From assembly GCA_963556195.1 (NCBI GenBank), contig OY744523.1, forward strand, positions 73,635,288 through 73,699,287: a DNA stretch of 64,000 nucleotides, in the 5' to 3' direction. Position numbers and translations under genes: made by a program. Of this stretch, positions 10,659-22,747 are shown piece by piece; positions within the stretch are counted from its first letter, which is position 1; each line of letters opens with the position of its first letter. The notes beneath the pieces were generated by a model, which saw nothing but the letters and a program-made list of their open reading frames with translations, had not been told where the DNA came from and did no database searches. The DNA is from Sepiola atlantica. Taxonomy: Eukaryota; Mollusca; Cephalopoda; Sepiida; Sepiolidae.

Positions 10659-12171
10659 TCACAACTCCCAAAAGTGCCCCCTCAATTTATCCCTCCTACC
10701 ACTTTCTCTGAATTTATCCAACCTCATCTTAACTGATCCACATTATTGCTGTTTTTAATAATTCGATCTGGCAACTTATTCCAAAAACATATTACTCTGT
10801 GATCAAAAAAACTTAACTGGTTAACAGATCTAGTTTTTGAAAACTGCCTTGACAATAATCTTCCAGATCTAGGAGAAATACTAAAAAAATGCTACCATAG
10901 TTAGAAATGCCATTAATTATCTTGAAAGTCTCAATCATATCACCTCTTATCTTTTCTCCAGCAAAGTAGTCAATCCCAATTTGTCCAATCTCTCCCTGTA
11001 ACTGCACTCTTTTACTTTACTTATTAGTTTTGTTACCCTTCTTTGTACGCCTTCCAGTTTCAATATTACATTCCAATTTTCATGTCTAGTAGCTGGAGCC
11101 CAGGCCTGGGTGCAGTATTCTATATGAGGTCTTATTAGAATTTTATATATCCTTAACACGACATTTGTCTCCCTCAAAATAATATTCCTAATCATCCACC
11201 TGATCATTCTATTTGTCCTTGATACAATGGTCAAAATATGATTATTTGTCCTAAATGTATTATCAAACCCCATTCTCAAATCGCACTCTCCATCTACTTC
11301 TTTGATTTCTCTATTGTTTAGTATATATTCAACTCCAACATTCCTGGATCCTACATGTAGTACTTTACATTTGTCTAGGTTAAATCCAAATTTCCAAATG
11401 TCTTCCCAATATGATAATTTATTTAGATCCATCTGTGTTATTTCCTTTGATAAATGTCTCACAAGTAGTTTAACATCATCAGCAAACAGTTCTATTTCTG
11501 AATTTATATTATTAGGTAAGTCATTTATGAATATCAAAAACAACAAAGGACCCAATACTGAACCCTGCGGAATAATTGTTACCAACCTTTACCTTCATAG
11601 TTCTATCCTTCAAAAACTCCCTCACACTATTTACCATTTTGTCAGTAATACCAACATTTTTCATTTTAACTAGTAAATGATAATGAGATACCATATCAAA
11701 TGCCTTGCTAAAATCCACATATATGATATACACACTATCCTCCTCCATCAAATATTCATTTATAATGTCAATACTTTCCAAAATATTAGATAATGTTGAT
11801 TTACCATGGACAAAGCCATGTTGGTTACAATTTATATCATCCTTTATAAAATTTAATATGTGGTTTCTAATTATTTTTTCAAATACCTTACACAAAATAC
11901 ATGTTAGAGAAACTGGTCTGTAATTACTTTTTAAATGTATCAAACCTTTTTTATGTAGCGGTATTACTATAGCTGTTTCCCAAATATATGGAATCTCTTC
12001 ATATTCCATACATTTCCTAAACAATTTGGTTATTGCATTGATAAAACGTTCATTTGATAAGTATTTCAATATTTTAGGATGAATTTCATCAGGTCCAATA
12101 CTTTTACTAACATCCAACTTGGATAGTAATAGTGTTATGTCTTTAGGTTTTATTTTTAGTTCATCCATCAT
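10659..12171 (-). pseudogene. CR1-like reverse transcriptase, main part
   Basis: Segment 12171-11521 carries the palm start: LDVSKSIGPDEIHPKILKYL, then NYRPVSLTCILCKVFE, then YVDFSKAFDMVSH with the first catalytic aspartate. A single frameshift near 11580 leads into 11585-10947 with PQGSVLGPLLFLIFINDLP and the FADDVKLL catalytic pair, then LGF-like, RPHIEYCTQAWAP and LEGVQRRVTKLI thumb motifs. After another frame change near 10960 the tail reads RVICFWNKLPDRI and ends at a stop at 10659-10661. Catalytic residues are preserved, so the copy is fairly young, but the frameshifts and lost 5' end make it dead. It would copy its RNA into nicked chromosomal DNA. Confidence 0.8.
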
Positions 12172-12202
12172 TTTTGTTGTACCCTCTCCATAACAAGTCT
12201 CA

Positions 12203-12512
12203 TTTATTTATCTACTTCCCACAAGGTAAGATGTGACACAAGGTCGGGAAAGTGGGATTAGATAAGCCAGCGCTCGAGAGGTGAACACTCTGGCCATTTA
12301 AAAATTGCCTGGGCAGCCCCGTCGGCATTCCCCGGTAGGGGCGCCTCTGACAGTAAGCAATAAACTTACTCCTCCCCAAAGAGGGGTGGCAAAGCCTGGG
12401 AGGGTGCACCTCCTAGAACTGCACAGGACCGGCAACCCCCAATAGACTGGCGTAAATCCAGACCCAAAGGCCCGGCCAATACCGGTTTTATTAGGCGGGG
12501 TAAAAACCCCTG
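12203..12512 (-). mobile_element. SINE copy inserted in the CR1-like LINE
   Basis: The minus strand shows the family's body (cagttctaggaggtgcaccc, taagtttattgcttactgtc, accggggaatgccgacgggg) and tail (cgaccttgtgtcacatctta ... gtagataaataaatg). It interrupts the LINE reading frame, so it inserted later. The U2-like head seen at 1783 and 7582 is not evident; a different 5' segment ending in the ttaccccgcc string is present instead. Confidence 0.75.
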
Positions 12513-12975
12513 GGTGAACCAAATTCTCCAAAAGAATGAACGGCTTGAAAAAAACTTGCTAGTACACCAGGTGTTTCTACTGGCATGTCTGTTAAATCCC
12601 CTATCTCATTATCTCTTACTGAACTCACACTTTTTTGAATTTTAGTTTTTGTTTTAACATATTTGAACAATGGTTTACAGTTGTATTTAATATTTCTAAC
12701 AATCTTATTTTCGTGTTTCAACTTTTCTTTTACTTCTAGTGTTTCATATTCATTTTGTTTACTTACAGCATTTTGATAATATTCCATACTTGGTATAATT
12801 CCAAATTTCCTCCAAGCTTTATCTTTTTCTTTCCTTTTACGAGATAGACGATTACTGTCCCAAGGTAATTTTTCTAATGGATTCCCTTGTTTGGAGAATT
12901 TTATAATAACTTCTGGAATATTTTCTATTATAGATTTTATCTTTCCATTTAATTCCTCCCACATTTTATTAACAT
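12513..12975 (-). pseudogene. CR1-like LINE, linker upstream of reverse transcriptase
   Basis: The minus strand reads DVNKMWEELNGKIKSII then WDSNRLSRKRKEKDKAWRKF and KYVKTKTKIQKSVSSV, the basic linker between endonuclease and reverse transcriptase in CR1-like LINEs. It ends in VLASFFQAVHSFGEF, the usual block before the palm. The rest of the frame past about 12512 belongs to the inserted SINE. Downstream coding resumes at about 12200 with GEGTTKMMDELK. The 5' side ends at about 13010 in the flanking Helitron region. Confidence 0.7.
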
Positions 12976-13202
12976 CAGATGTTTTCGAGTTCCTGTTTTC
13001 TGTTTATATAATCAAACTCTGCCTTCATTTTAACTTTGATTTTCCACTTGTGTACTTCGTCAGCTCGTTATAGCTTTGCAAATTTCTCTACTTAAAACAC
13101 ATTAAACAAAACTTAAATGATAAACGTAACACAAAACAAACACTTTTGCATTTATTCATATAGATAGCTAAACATTAACATTTTTGTAATTTTGAAACAT
13201 AT

Positions 13203-14728
13203 TTATTCATGTTTTAAATACAACCTTTCCTTCAATAACTACAAAAAACCTCTTCAACCACCGATTGTTATGGCAAATAACACCATACCTGAGAGTTCAT
13301 CATTCAAACTCCTCGGCCTAACATTCACAGGAAACATGAATTGGAACAAATACATTGAAGACATTGCCAAGGTTGCAGCAAGGAAGGTGGACTCCCTCTA
13401 CCGTGCTAGTAAACTCCTCACACCTGACATTATCCTGTATCTCTACAAAGCCACTATAACGAAGGACCCCCCACTCTTCGCCCCGTGGGTATCGTAGTCG
13501 GCCACTCGCGCACAGGTGTTTGATATCCCAGTCGCGGTGCCGAGTAAAACAGATACCTCACTCTGTTCCGGTGTCACTGAACCACTTGTAACATAGGTGG
13601 TTCACTCGTGTCTCTATCTCTGTGCTCCCACGTCTGGTTCTCTGCGCAGAAATCTTTCTAGACTGTGAACACCCTCCTTGGCCAGTGATCGTCAATAGTG
13701 GCAAGAGATGTGTCGAATCTCCTCTAGGTCGTGATGAATGATGATAGCTTCGTTGGTCCTGTGAAAGCAAAGTTACTTAAGCAGAACAAATCGACAATAG
13801 AATAATTCAACAACATCGGTTTCTTTTTGTATCAAATAATTATTAACAAGATAACAACTGTTTTTAAACGTTGAATCAAAGTCTGCTTTTCGATAATGTC
13901 TTTGTTTACTAACTATCTCGTCTTTCTCTCTCTCTCTCTCTGTGTGTGAATCACTTTTATGACTGCAAAGCCTTAATTGAGACATAACTTGTCTACTGAA
14001 AACGATGGGGGAGCACTATGGGTAACGTCATTCAAACGAGAAGCCTTTCGCGCGACTCCCCGCCTGGTGGCCGCTCAAGTCTGAGCTCCGGCCAACACGA
14101 CCGTCCAATTCTACGTAGGGCCTAACTATCACCAAGATGCATACTAGTGCGCCCTAAAGTGCAGATCTCTGTTGGTCCTATTGGTCCTGTCACACCACCA
14201 TCCGCCCATGCATGGAGTATTGTTGCCACATCTGAGCTGGAGCATCACCCACTAGTCTCTCCCTCTTAGACCAGGTCCAAAAAAGAGTCGCCAACTTAAT
14301 AGGACCCTCGCTATCCACCAAGCTCCAGCCTCTATCCCATCACCACAATGTTGCATCCTTGTGCTTGTTTTACAAATACTTCAATGGATTGTGCTCCGAT
14401 GAACTAGCTACTCTAGTGTCCCCTCAACGTAAATACACTAAACCAACTTGAGAATCAGCTAAATCCCATCCATTCACTGTGGAGGTCCCCAGATACTAAA
14501 GAGCCTACTACTCCAATAGCTTATTTCCTCGTGCTGCCAGCCTCTGGAACCTGCTCCTTGTTTCCCCGACTGTACCGACATGCAGAGGTTTAAAACTAAT
14601 GTAAACAGACATCTCGCTACACAGCTCCCAACTTAGGATGACACCCCAAACCTACTCCCTAATTCTCAGTAGCCCCTTACGTCTACAGTGGCAGCCTGCA
14701 TTGTTTGGAGTGAAATATGTTAAAAAAA
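13203..14728 (+). pseudogene. Jockey-like LINE 3' fragment nested in the Helitron, itself split
   Basis: The fragment is homologous to 5680-6280: LSFNNYKKPLQPPIVMANNT, LTFTGNMNWNKYIEDIAKVA, then LYRASKLLTPDIILYLYKAT up to 13454. After a 740-bp insertion it resumes at 14195 with the PPMHGVLLPHLS-equivalent region and runs to the 3' untranslated end and an A-run at about 14720. Several changes break the frame. The Helitron sequence continues on either side, so this LINE inserted into the Helitron. Confidence 0.8.
13455..14194 (-). mobile_element. Putative solo LTR inside the LINE fragment
   Basis: A 740-bp block interrupts the LINE between two copies of ccac (13451-13454 and 14195-14198), a 4-bp target duplication. 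On the minus strand it begins tgtgacaggacc and ends ggtccttcgttata, imperfect terminal inversions typical of LTR ends. It has no internal gene and is GC-richer than its flanks, with a (CT)n run near 13921-13941. A solo LTR is the simplest reading; a MITE-like DNA element is the alternative. Confidence 0.55.
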
Positions 14729-15084
14729 AAACAACCGTAAAGAGAAGAAAGAAGAAATCAATAAGTCAGTTTCTCTAAAGAATCCTGAAAGCAACACAAT
14801 AGTGGTGCCTGAACAACTATACTGCCATCATAACTACGGAGCACCCACCGTCATTGATATTTCTGAATTATATTGACTTGCCAAAAACATTTGTCCATAA
14901 AATAAGACAATATTTCCTAACAGAACTACTTGTTATATTAATACCAAAACAATCGTTGAATTAGAAAACAAAACAATAACAAAGTATAGTCAATTAATAA
15001 AATATATTTTGCACAGAAATATGCAAATTAGTTCAGTTTACCACTGAGCTCACATATACATAAGCAGTATATAAAACAGATAAA

Positions 15085-16165
15085 GTATTCCTATTCTATA
15101 CAAGTGATTTTGCAATTCTCTGGGGGTTTTATTTAGTGAAGGTTATAAATACATTTTGTAATTTACTGGGTGTCCTATTCTGTACCAGGTCTAAAAAAAA
15201 TTGTACTGTTATAGGTGGCCTATTCTGTACAAGTTCTGAATAAATTTTGTAGTTTTCTGAGTGTCCTATTATCTGTACAAGATCTGAATAAATTTTGTAC
15301 TTTTCTTGGTGTTCTATTTTGTACAAAGTCTGAATAAATTTTGTACTTTTCTGTGTCCTATTCTGTAGAGGGTCTGATTAAATTTTGTACTTTTATGGGT
15401 GTCTTATTTACAATGTTTGAATAAATTTTATACTTTTATGAGTGTCTTATTCTGTACAAGGTCTGAAAAAAACTTGTACTTTTCTTGGTGTCCTATTCTG
15501 TACAAAGTCTAAACAATTTTGTACTTTTATATGTGTCCTATTCTGTACAAGATCTGAATAAATTTTGTATTTTACTCGATGTCCTATTCTGTACAATTCT
15601 GAGTAGATTTTGTAGTTTTCTGGGTGTCCTATTCTGCACAAGGTCTGAATATATTTCATAGTCTTATGGGTGTCCGATTCTTGCGCAAGGTATGAGTGAG
15701 TACATTTTGTACTTATTTTGGTTGGTCTATTTTCTACAAGAGATTTTCCAATTTTCTAGAGGTGATATTTTGTAAAAGTTCTGAGTTAATTTCGGAGTTT
15801 TTTTTAGTTGCCAATTTTGTACAAGGTCTAAATATATTTTGTAGTTTTCTGAGTTGCCTTTTCTGTACAAGGTCTGAATAAACTTTGTAGTTTTCTGGGT
15901 TACCTTTTCTGTACAAGGTCTGAATAAACTTTGTAGTTTTCTGGGTTGCCTTTTCTGTACAAGATCTGAATAAACTTTGTAGTTTTCTGGGTTGCCTTTT
16001 CTGTACAAGATCTGAATAAACTTTGTAGTTTTCTGGGTTGCCTTTTCTGTACAAGATCTGAATAAACTTAGTAGTTTTCTGGGTTGCCTTTTCTATACAA
16101 GTTCTAAATATATTTTGTACTTTTAACAGGTTCTGTTCTGTACAAGTTCTGGATAAATTAATGTT
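15085..16165 (-). repeat. 46-bp minisatellite, about 23 copies
   Basis: The monomer contains cctattctgtacaaggtctg then aataaa(c/t)tttgta(g/c)tttt. Units at 15850-16090 are nearly identical while those at 15085-15700 are diverged, as expected if homogenisation is recent at one end. The array begins at the 5' end of the Helitron remnant. Open frames on either strand reflect the repeat only. Confidence 0.9.
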
Positions 16166-16469
16166 CTAAATATTCTATGTCCTTCGTGGGTATCCATGCA
16201 GTCAAGTAAATATTAAGAGAAAATAACTAGACAATCACAAATAAAATTCACTCTATTGTGAGAGTTAATTATTGTGATGGAGATATCCATTCTTTTTAGT
16301 CATCAGCTATGCCATTTTCTAAAACTGATTGGAATTTTATTGTTGGTATTTGTGGAAATTACTGTTTGCAAACTGTTTACATTTGAAAACTCGATTAATA
16401 CAGTAAGATGAAATTTAAAGCAAATAAATAATGAGAAAAAATAGCTACAATTTCTTTTTACAAACATTT

Positions 16470-16850
16470 TGAATAAAATTTGCCACATAAAGTTTTAAAA
16501 ACTGCATATGTTCCTGTAATATTTAAATAAAATTTGCCGCATAAACTTTAAAAAACTGCATATGTTCCTGTAATATTTAAATAAAATTTGCCGCATAAAC
16601 TTTAAAAAACTGCATATGTTCCTGTAATATTTAAATAAATTTTGCCACATAAACTTTAAACAACTACATATGTTCCTGTAATATTTAAATAAAATTTGCC
16701 ACATAAATTTTAAAAAACTGAATATGTTCTTGTAATATTTAAATAAAATTTGCCACATAAACTTAAAAAAACTGAATATGTTCCTGTAATATTTAAATAA
16801 AATTTGCCACATAAACTTTAAAAAACTGCATATGTTCCTGTAATATTTCC
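16470..16850 (-). repeat. 54-bp minisatellite, about 7 copies
   Basis: The monomer contains catatgttcctgtaatattt then aaataaaatttgcc(a/g)cataaa. The period of 54 is divisible by three, which creates a 105-residue repetitive frame with no other support as a gene. Confidence 0.9.
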
Positions 16851-17264
16851 AGAAGTTTAGTGGTTAATGAGCACAGATTTCAGACTCTTCCTGCCGTGTT
16901 CAAGTTTTGTTGCACACCTTTCACTAAATACCATTGGGAAATGTATAACTCTGTATGATTTGCCTCTAGCGCTGGGTGAAACAGTATGGTAATCTAGAAG
17001 TAAAACTTCCAATATAACACCTACAACAAGGTAGATTATTGGTACATCTTGTCTTCTTGAGCAGTCATCACATACCTGATGGAGAGAGTGGATTGTGTTC
17101 ACTATAATGCAGGATCCACTTAAAATAAATTCCTTCGTGGAAGTTGATAATTTCGGGATGTCATTCGCATGATCAAGGGACCAGTTCTTTTTAGTTTTTC
17201 GTTTATTTATAGTTTTTCTTTAATATATACATATTTACTAATATAATTAAAAAAAAAATTAAAA
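16851..17264. other. No recognisable feature
   Basis: Unique-looking DNA between a minisatellite and a Helitron 3' end; an 81-codon minus frame has no recognisable family. Confidence 0.45.
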
Positions 17265-18962
17265 CTAGTTATACCTACTCGGCGTTGGCTGGGCCCTTTT
17301 ATTTTCATCTTTGTTTCCCTTTTTGTTTTTTTATTAGCAAATAATTTTTATTTTAGGATTTTGAAACTAAAATTTAAGTATTATGGTATCATTTGGTAAT
17401 TATTTTATTAATTGACCGAACTTGTTATAAAACTATAACTCAATTTGTTAGGGTAATGTTGTTTTAATTTCTACTTTTACAATTATTGGATCTAAATAGC
17501 TTCCAAGACTGTCACTCTTTTAATAGATGATGATTTTCTAAAGGTTTTAATGACTTTCTATTCCACTAAGACTTCTAAATTGCTTTCAAATTTTGAAGGG
17601 TCACAAAATAACTCATTCCTATTTTTCATTTATTAACAGAAAATTAAAATGGTCGACTTGTTTACGAACAAACCGAACTTTATTCTGATGGATTTAATTT
17701 CGGAATTAATAATAAAAAAAAATGTTTATAAAAAAAGGTAATTTTAGTTTACACTATTGCATATTTGATTTCAATCAAAAATCGATTGATCTATCTATAT
17801 GTTATTAAAAAAAAGTCATGGTGTTTTTGGGGTTTGTTCATCTGCAAATACAGGGTGGGCAAAAATAAGGGTCCTATTTTTAAAAATTCATAACTTTTTT
17901 ATTTATTGATTTAAAAAAATTTTTTTTTTAGAATAAGTAAAGGACCCCTTCCGAAGCAAGCATGAGCCGTATTAGCCCTAAGGAACGTACCCTCATTTAG
18001 AAAACATTAGTTTTGCTTAAAAAACTCAAAACAGTGTAAAAAACAATACTTTAGTTTTTGTAAGTTTTAAGAAGTGTTTTTCGGCTAAAATTTGTTTTGT
18101 TTATTTCAAAAAATCTCGGAAGGGTCAGTCTACACACACATAAAGTTTGGTGAGTTTAACTTTTATTTTGTGGAAGTTATTCAAATTCAAGTTATTCAAA
18201 TTTAAAGATAGGACCCTTATTTTGGCCCACCCTGTAGAAACATGTGATTAGTTGACAAAAAGAAAGGAATAAGCAGAGTACATATTACTAAGGCAGTAGT
18301 TTTTACAATATCAACACCAGAGTTAGAATCTCACGTAAGAAATTAACATGACATAATAACATAAAAAAATGACGTAAATATTTTTAAAAACCTTTATTTT
18401 TAATCCGCAAAGAAGTAGACATAAAGGGTCTTTGGTATCAGTACAAATCAAATCAAATTATTTTTGCTTAAAAACAATTTCTTATGTTTTTACCAATATA
18501 ACCAATATGTAAATAGATTCATTGTAATTACTTACTCTCTCATGCAAATAGTAAGTAGCATTTTCATGAAATTTCACAAATATTTTTCTGCGTACTGGCT
18601 ATAAAGTAATAGAAGCTTGGTAAAGATGGACATTGACATACCCAGGTATTGTACCAACACTGCTCAAGGAGTGGGTATCTAGTAATAAATAATAAAAAAA
18701 GGTGCTTCTGCTTCTGACCAGGCTATTTTTAGATAGGGTTTTAAGTTAAATGTAATTTTTACGGTAGTTTTGTGTATTGAACTGTTAGATGAAAGTACAG
18801 AATAGTTAATAAACCATGTTAAGAATGGCTTTCTAAATAATAACGTTATTATTTCAACCCGGTCCATAAACTGCATAAATGCAAAAAAAAAAAGTAATGT
18901 GTAAGTTATGCAGAGGCGAAAAACACTCACACAAGAAATGGTCACATAAATTTATTAATATT
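17265..18962 (-). mobile_element. Non-autonomous Helitron, minus strand
   Basis: The 3' terminus on the minus strand is ccaacgccgagtaggtataa then ctag (plus 17265-17268) followed by T, the Helitron CTRR-T end with a GC-rich patch upstream. The other end, near 18962, matches the 5' ends at 26170 and 32179 (attaataa...tgtgaccattt). Internal blocks recur in the Helitron at 24843-26170, for example ttaaaatggtcgacttgttt. It contains a MITE at 17851-18234 and no ORF. The exact 5' TC could not be fixed. Confidence 0.6.
17851..18234. mobile_element. TA-flanked MITE with about 45-bp TIRs (mariner-like)
   Basis: The left end is cagggtgggcaaaaataagg, and the right end is its complement, ttattttggcccaccctg; the inversion extends about 45 bp with few mismatches. 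TA dinucleotides flank both sides (17849-17850, 18235-18236), as for Tc1/mariner target duplications. It is 384 bp with no transposase, so it would depend on an autonomous relative. Confidence 0.8.
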
Positions 18963-20585
18963 TAAAATTATTTTAAGAAAAAAATGTTGTTTTTGTCGAC
19001 GCAAAAATCCCTCCTTTTTCTTTTTTTTATCACCTTGTTTACTTCTTTCATCTGAATAATATATATATATTTTTTTAATTTCTGAATGTTTTATGAAACT
19101 TGTTTTCCAAAACAAGATTAATTGAATCTGCATAACAAAAACAATTAAATCTTTCGATATTGATGGCTGCATTATTCACCCAAACTATGGCTTTTGTTTC
19201 CCTCTCTCCTCTCTTAATTGTAAATATTTCTACTTTTTACAAATGCTTTGTGTTATTAGAGTTTTCTCTTATGACGTGTTTTGCTGAAATCCAATCAAAA
19301 TCTTTCTTTCCTTTTTTTTATCTAAGAACCCGGAAGTTTTTTGTCTCGAGAATATAAAGAATGGGAATGACTCGTTCTATTTGAACATTTTTATTTTCTT
19401 TATTTCGAGAATAAAAACATCTTTTTACTCTTTCTTGCATAATAGTTACACCTTTCTTTTTTTAATACACCCCTTTCTAAATGTTTATTTGATTTTCTTG
19501 ATTAAAAAAAAATTAAACGTCCATTCAAGGTCAGGGCAAGTAAGTATCAATAAGTATTGATCTTCCTTGAACACGACACCCTCCTCCCTCAAAAGAAAGA
19601 AGAATCCCCTCCCCCCCATAAAACCGTATTATGAATGTCTAGTTGTTTATAGTGAAACGATTTTCATTCAACACTTCGAATCTAATTAAACAGACCATTA
19701 TCTACAAAAGATTAAAATGGCTGACTTGTTTACAAAGAAACCGAAATATATTCTGGTGGATTACATTCTGCAGCGATTTAATATAATGAATAAACATGAA
19801 AAGAAGCAAAATCAGTTTAGAAAATTACAAAAAAATATCTGTTAAAAGTACATATTTGAACACTTTGCTTCTTAGCTAGCCTATTTTAAAAGGATTTTAT
19901 GATGTGATCTAAAAATAATAAGACTTCTGTTTTATTTTCATGTTGACAAACCTGATTGATCTATTTTCCTGAATCTCAAAGTAAAAATGTTTAGGGGAGG
20001 GGTGGGCTTTCTCAAAAACACTAAAATGATTATATATATAACTAGATGTACCTGTAGTGGTAGCTACAACAGCAACCGCTGAGAAGCAATGTATACATTC
20101 ATTGCTTGACTTAAATGCTGGTACTAATTTGAGCAAATATTCAATTTCGATTGGTTCCCTACATCAGATTTTAGCCTATCAGAAACAGTCTCTCCAGGAG
20201 CCGAGCATTTGTTCTCAGATCTTGTTTAAAGGATCGTGTTCGTGCTTTCGAATCAATGAGCCAGCAAGAAGGCAAAGTTACCAAATGAACTCTCTTCACT
20301 CTGAACATCATCAACACTTTTTTTTTGAGCACACAGCCTCCGGCTACTGGTGTATCGGCATGATGACTTAACTTCCAAAGATGGCGACACTTTGGCAGAT
20401 GGACTTACTTCCTAATAATAATTATACGGACTCTGCAAGTTTCACGAACTAACTCAATACTCATACCTGCATACATATGGACTCATAATACCATTTTCCT
20501 CGTCTAGACTCTGGCACTCATGATATCGTTTTCTTGATCTTGACTCAAGGACTTTAATCATAACACTTTCTTCATCACATGAACA
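18963..20585. other. Mostly unassigned; one Helitron-family scrap
   Basis: A segment near 19697-19760 (ttaaaatggctgacttgttt and gaaaccgaaatatattctgg) matches internal Helitron sequence at 17646-17700 and 25914-25945. Near 20043, actagatgtacctg could be another minus-strand Helitron 3' end. The rest shows no gene. Confidence 0.45.
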
Positions 20586-20733
20586 TTTACTAACTTCTTT
20601 ACTAACTTCTTTACTAACTTTACTAACTTCTTTACTAACTTCTTTACTAACTTCTTTACTAACTTCTTTACTAACTTCTTTACTAACTTCTTTACTAACT
20701 TCTCTACTAACTTCTCTACTAACTTCTTTACTT
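20586..20733. repeat. 12-bp minisatellite (cttctttactaa)n, left part
   Basis: About a dozen copies of a 12-bp unit run up to the gypsy LTR, and about three more copies resume at 24700 after the other LTR. The element inserted within this array. Confidence 0.9.
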
Positions 20734-20738
20734 ACTTC

Positions 20739-21169
20739 TGTAGCAGTCACCAATAGGGACTACTTTTGAATGCGTAATCACTGTCCCTGTGAGCTGGCTT
20801 GTCCAATCAAATCACAGGGTGCAGTAATATCGTTAGTTCCCTAAGGGACTACTTATGTCCCCTTAGGGTTCGAGGAAAAAGATGAGACGACCTCCTGGCA
20901 CCAGCAAGGACACATCGCAGAGAGCACCAGCGAGGAACGAGGAAACGCTCTCTCTCTCGCCGCCGTCGCCACTTGACGACTACTACCATCTTCACCTGAA
21001 GAAATCACGGGCGGCCTTAAGAACTCTTATATTCTTCCTCTTCCTCAGACGGACATTGTCCCACTCTCTTCTACCTATACCAAACAGTATAGGTAACCTT
21101 GAGTTAATAAAACCCCTTTTTGTTATAGTTACAGAAATACTTTACGTTTTTTCGTTTCTTTACGAGAAG
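20739..21169 (+). repeat. 5' LTR, 3'-truncated
   Basis: The sequence matches the 3' LTR closely until ctttacgagaaga, then changes abruptly to protease coding sequence. It contains a likely polyadenylation signal (ttaataaaacccc, near 21104). The missing last segment is present in the 3' LTR. Confidence 0.85.
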
Positions 21170-22660
21170 AATAGACTTTCTGCACCACTTTAATCTATTA
21201 GTGGACATGCGCAGACTATGGTTGATAGATGCTAATACGGAACTTTCCGTACCGGGTTTTAAATCAAACACCCCATCTGTCAGCCCGGTATTCTTTATTG
21301 CCACAACCGATGACCCATACCAGACCCTACTCCACTCCTACCCAGAGTTAACGAATCTTAATTTTGTTGTGAGTAATCCAACTCACTCAACAAAACATTA
21401 TATTGAGACCACAGGAGCTCCTGTATTCTCACGCCCTCGTCGCTTACCTGCAGAGAAACTAAAAACGGCGAAGGCGGAATTTAACCATATGCTGCAACTG
21501 GGAATTATACGCCCCTCGTCCAGTCCTTGGGCTTCCCCTTTGCATATGGTCCCGAAGCGCTCCGGAGATTGACGTCCGACTGGGGACTATCGACAACTCA
21601 ATGCCTTGTCGGTACCTGATCGTTACCCAATGCCACATATACAGGACTTTGCTTCGTCTCTTCACGGTTGTAAGACCTTCTCCAAACTGGACTTAGTAAA
21701 GGCTTACCATCAGATTCCACTGAATCCGGCCGATATACCCAAAACGGCGGTAACAACTCCTTTTGGAGCGTTTGAATTCCTGACTATGCCTTTCGGTTTG
21801 CGAAACGCGGCTAGTACCTTTCAACGCTTCATGGACGAAGTAGTGCGGAGATCTTGACTTCGTCTATAATTACATAGACGACATACTTGTGGCAAGTGCC
21901 TCACCTAAGGAACATGCCACCCATCTCCACCTACTGTTCAAACGGTTTCAGCAATACCAGGTGAGGATTAACCCTGGTAAATGTGTTTTCGGTGCTTCGT
22001 CACTAGTTTTCCTGGCCCACATTATCAGCCCTGAAGACATATCTCCCTTGCCTGAAAAGGTTAAAGCTCTACAAGACCTTCAACCACCCACTTTACTTCG
22101 CCAACTAAGGCACTTTCTGGGTCTGTTAAATTATTACAGACGTTTTATCCCACACTGTGCGGATCTCCTGTCTCCTCTTTCTGACCTGTTACATAACAGG
22201 AAGAAGAAAAACGAGCAGATTTCACTGAATGATGTTCAGCTGAAGACATCCAATGAAGTGAAGCAGAAACTAGCGACAACATTCTTGCTTGCACATCCTG
22301 TTTCCGATGCCCAGTTTTCACTGGTCGTTGATGCATCGGGCACAACTGTAGGTGCAGTGTTGCAACAGCAGCACCAAGGCCAACTGCAACCTCTCGAATA
22401 CTTTTCGAGACAACTGAAACCGGCAGAACAACGTTACAGCACGTTTGGCCGTTAACTACTAGCAATGTACCTCGCAGTGAAACACTTTCAGCATTCACTC
22501 GAAGGCCCTCAATTCGTGATCTACACTGATCACCGTCCACTTACATACGCACTGCGTGCTAAGCTGGACAAATATTCTCCTCGCGAAACTCGCCACTTGG
22601 ATTTTGTTTCGCAATTTACTAACGATATCCGACATATAACCTTCCTATAAATTCTCTGTC
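21170..22660 (+). pseudogene. gypsy pol: protease end, reverse transcriptase, RNase H
   Basis: The frame opens with the last protease residues (HHFNLLVDMRRLWLID), then the linker and reverse transcriptase: [35 protein letters not shown] with the first catalytic aspartate, [19 protein letters not shown], and YIDDILVA. RNase H follows with FSLVVDASGTTVGAVLQQ and YTDHRPL. Damage: a TGA stop in the tryptophan position near 21571, a frameshift near 21850 just before YIDD, a TAA at 22453-22455 in RNase H, and a small deletion after HITF near 22645. Function would be cDNA synthesis from element RNA. Confidence 0.85.
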
Positions 22661-22747
22661 TTCACCTTCGGATATCGATCTACAACAGATGGCTTTAGAC
22701 CAGCCATGTCTGGACACTCTGGATCTGTCGTCACCTGAGTTCGCAAC

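Larger units (their letters stand above)
10518..13050 (-). mobile_element. CR1-like LINE, 5' truncated, split by a SINE
   Basis: Minus-strand LINE with reverse transcriptase and a C-terminal domain. It ends in a short AAAT/AAAC repeat tail (about 10518-10540), as in CR1/L2-type LINEs that lack a long poly-A tail. A SINE occupies 12203-12512, and coding similarity resumes on both sides of it. The 5' part with the endonuclease is absent, and a Helitron begins immediately beyond about 13060. Confidence 0.8.
13060..15080 (-). mobile_element. Non-autonomous Helitron, carrying nested insertions
   Basis: The outer parts (about 13060-13202 and 14729-15080) match the compact Helitron at 48646-49170 on both sides of an inserted LINE. 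Shared blocks include atttattcatatagatag, gagaagaaagaagaaatca and aagcagtatataaaa at the 5' end, read on minus as TCTGTTTTATATACTGC. The 3' CTAG terminus seen in the relative is lost here beside the CR1 LINE. Helitrons move by rolling-circle replication; this copy has no Rep/helicase. Confidence 0.6.

Noticed and set aside
20454..20753. Minus-strand protein with repeated KEVS units
   Set aside because: A translation of the 12-bp minisatellite that runs into the gypsy LTR.
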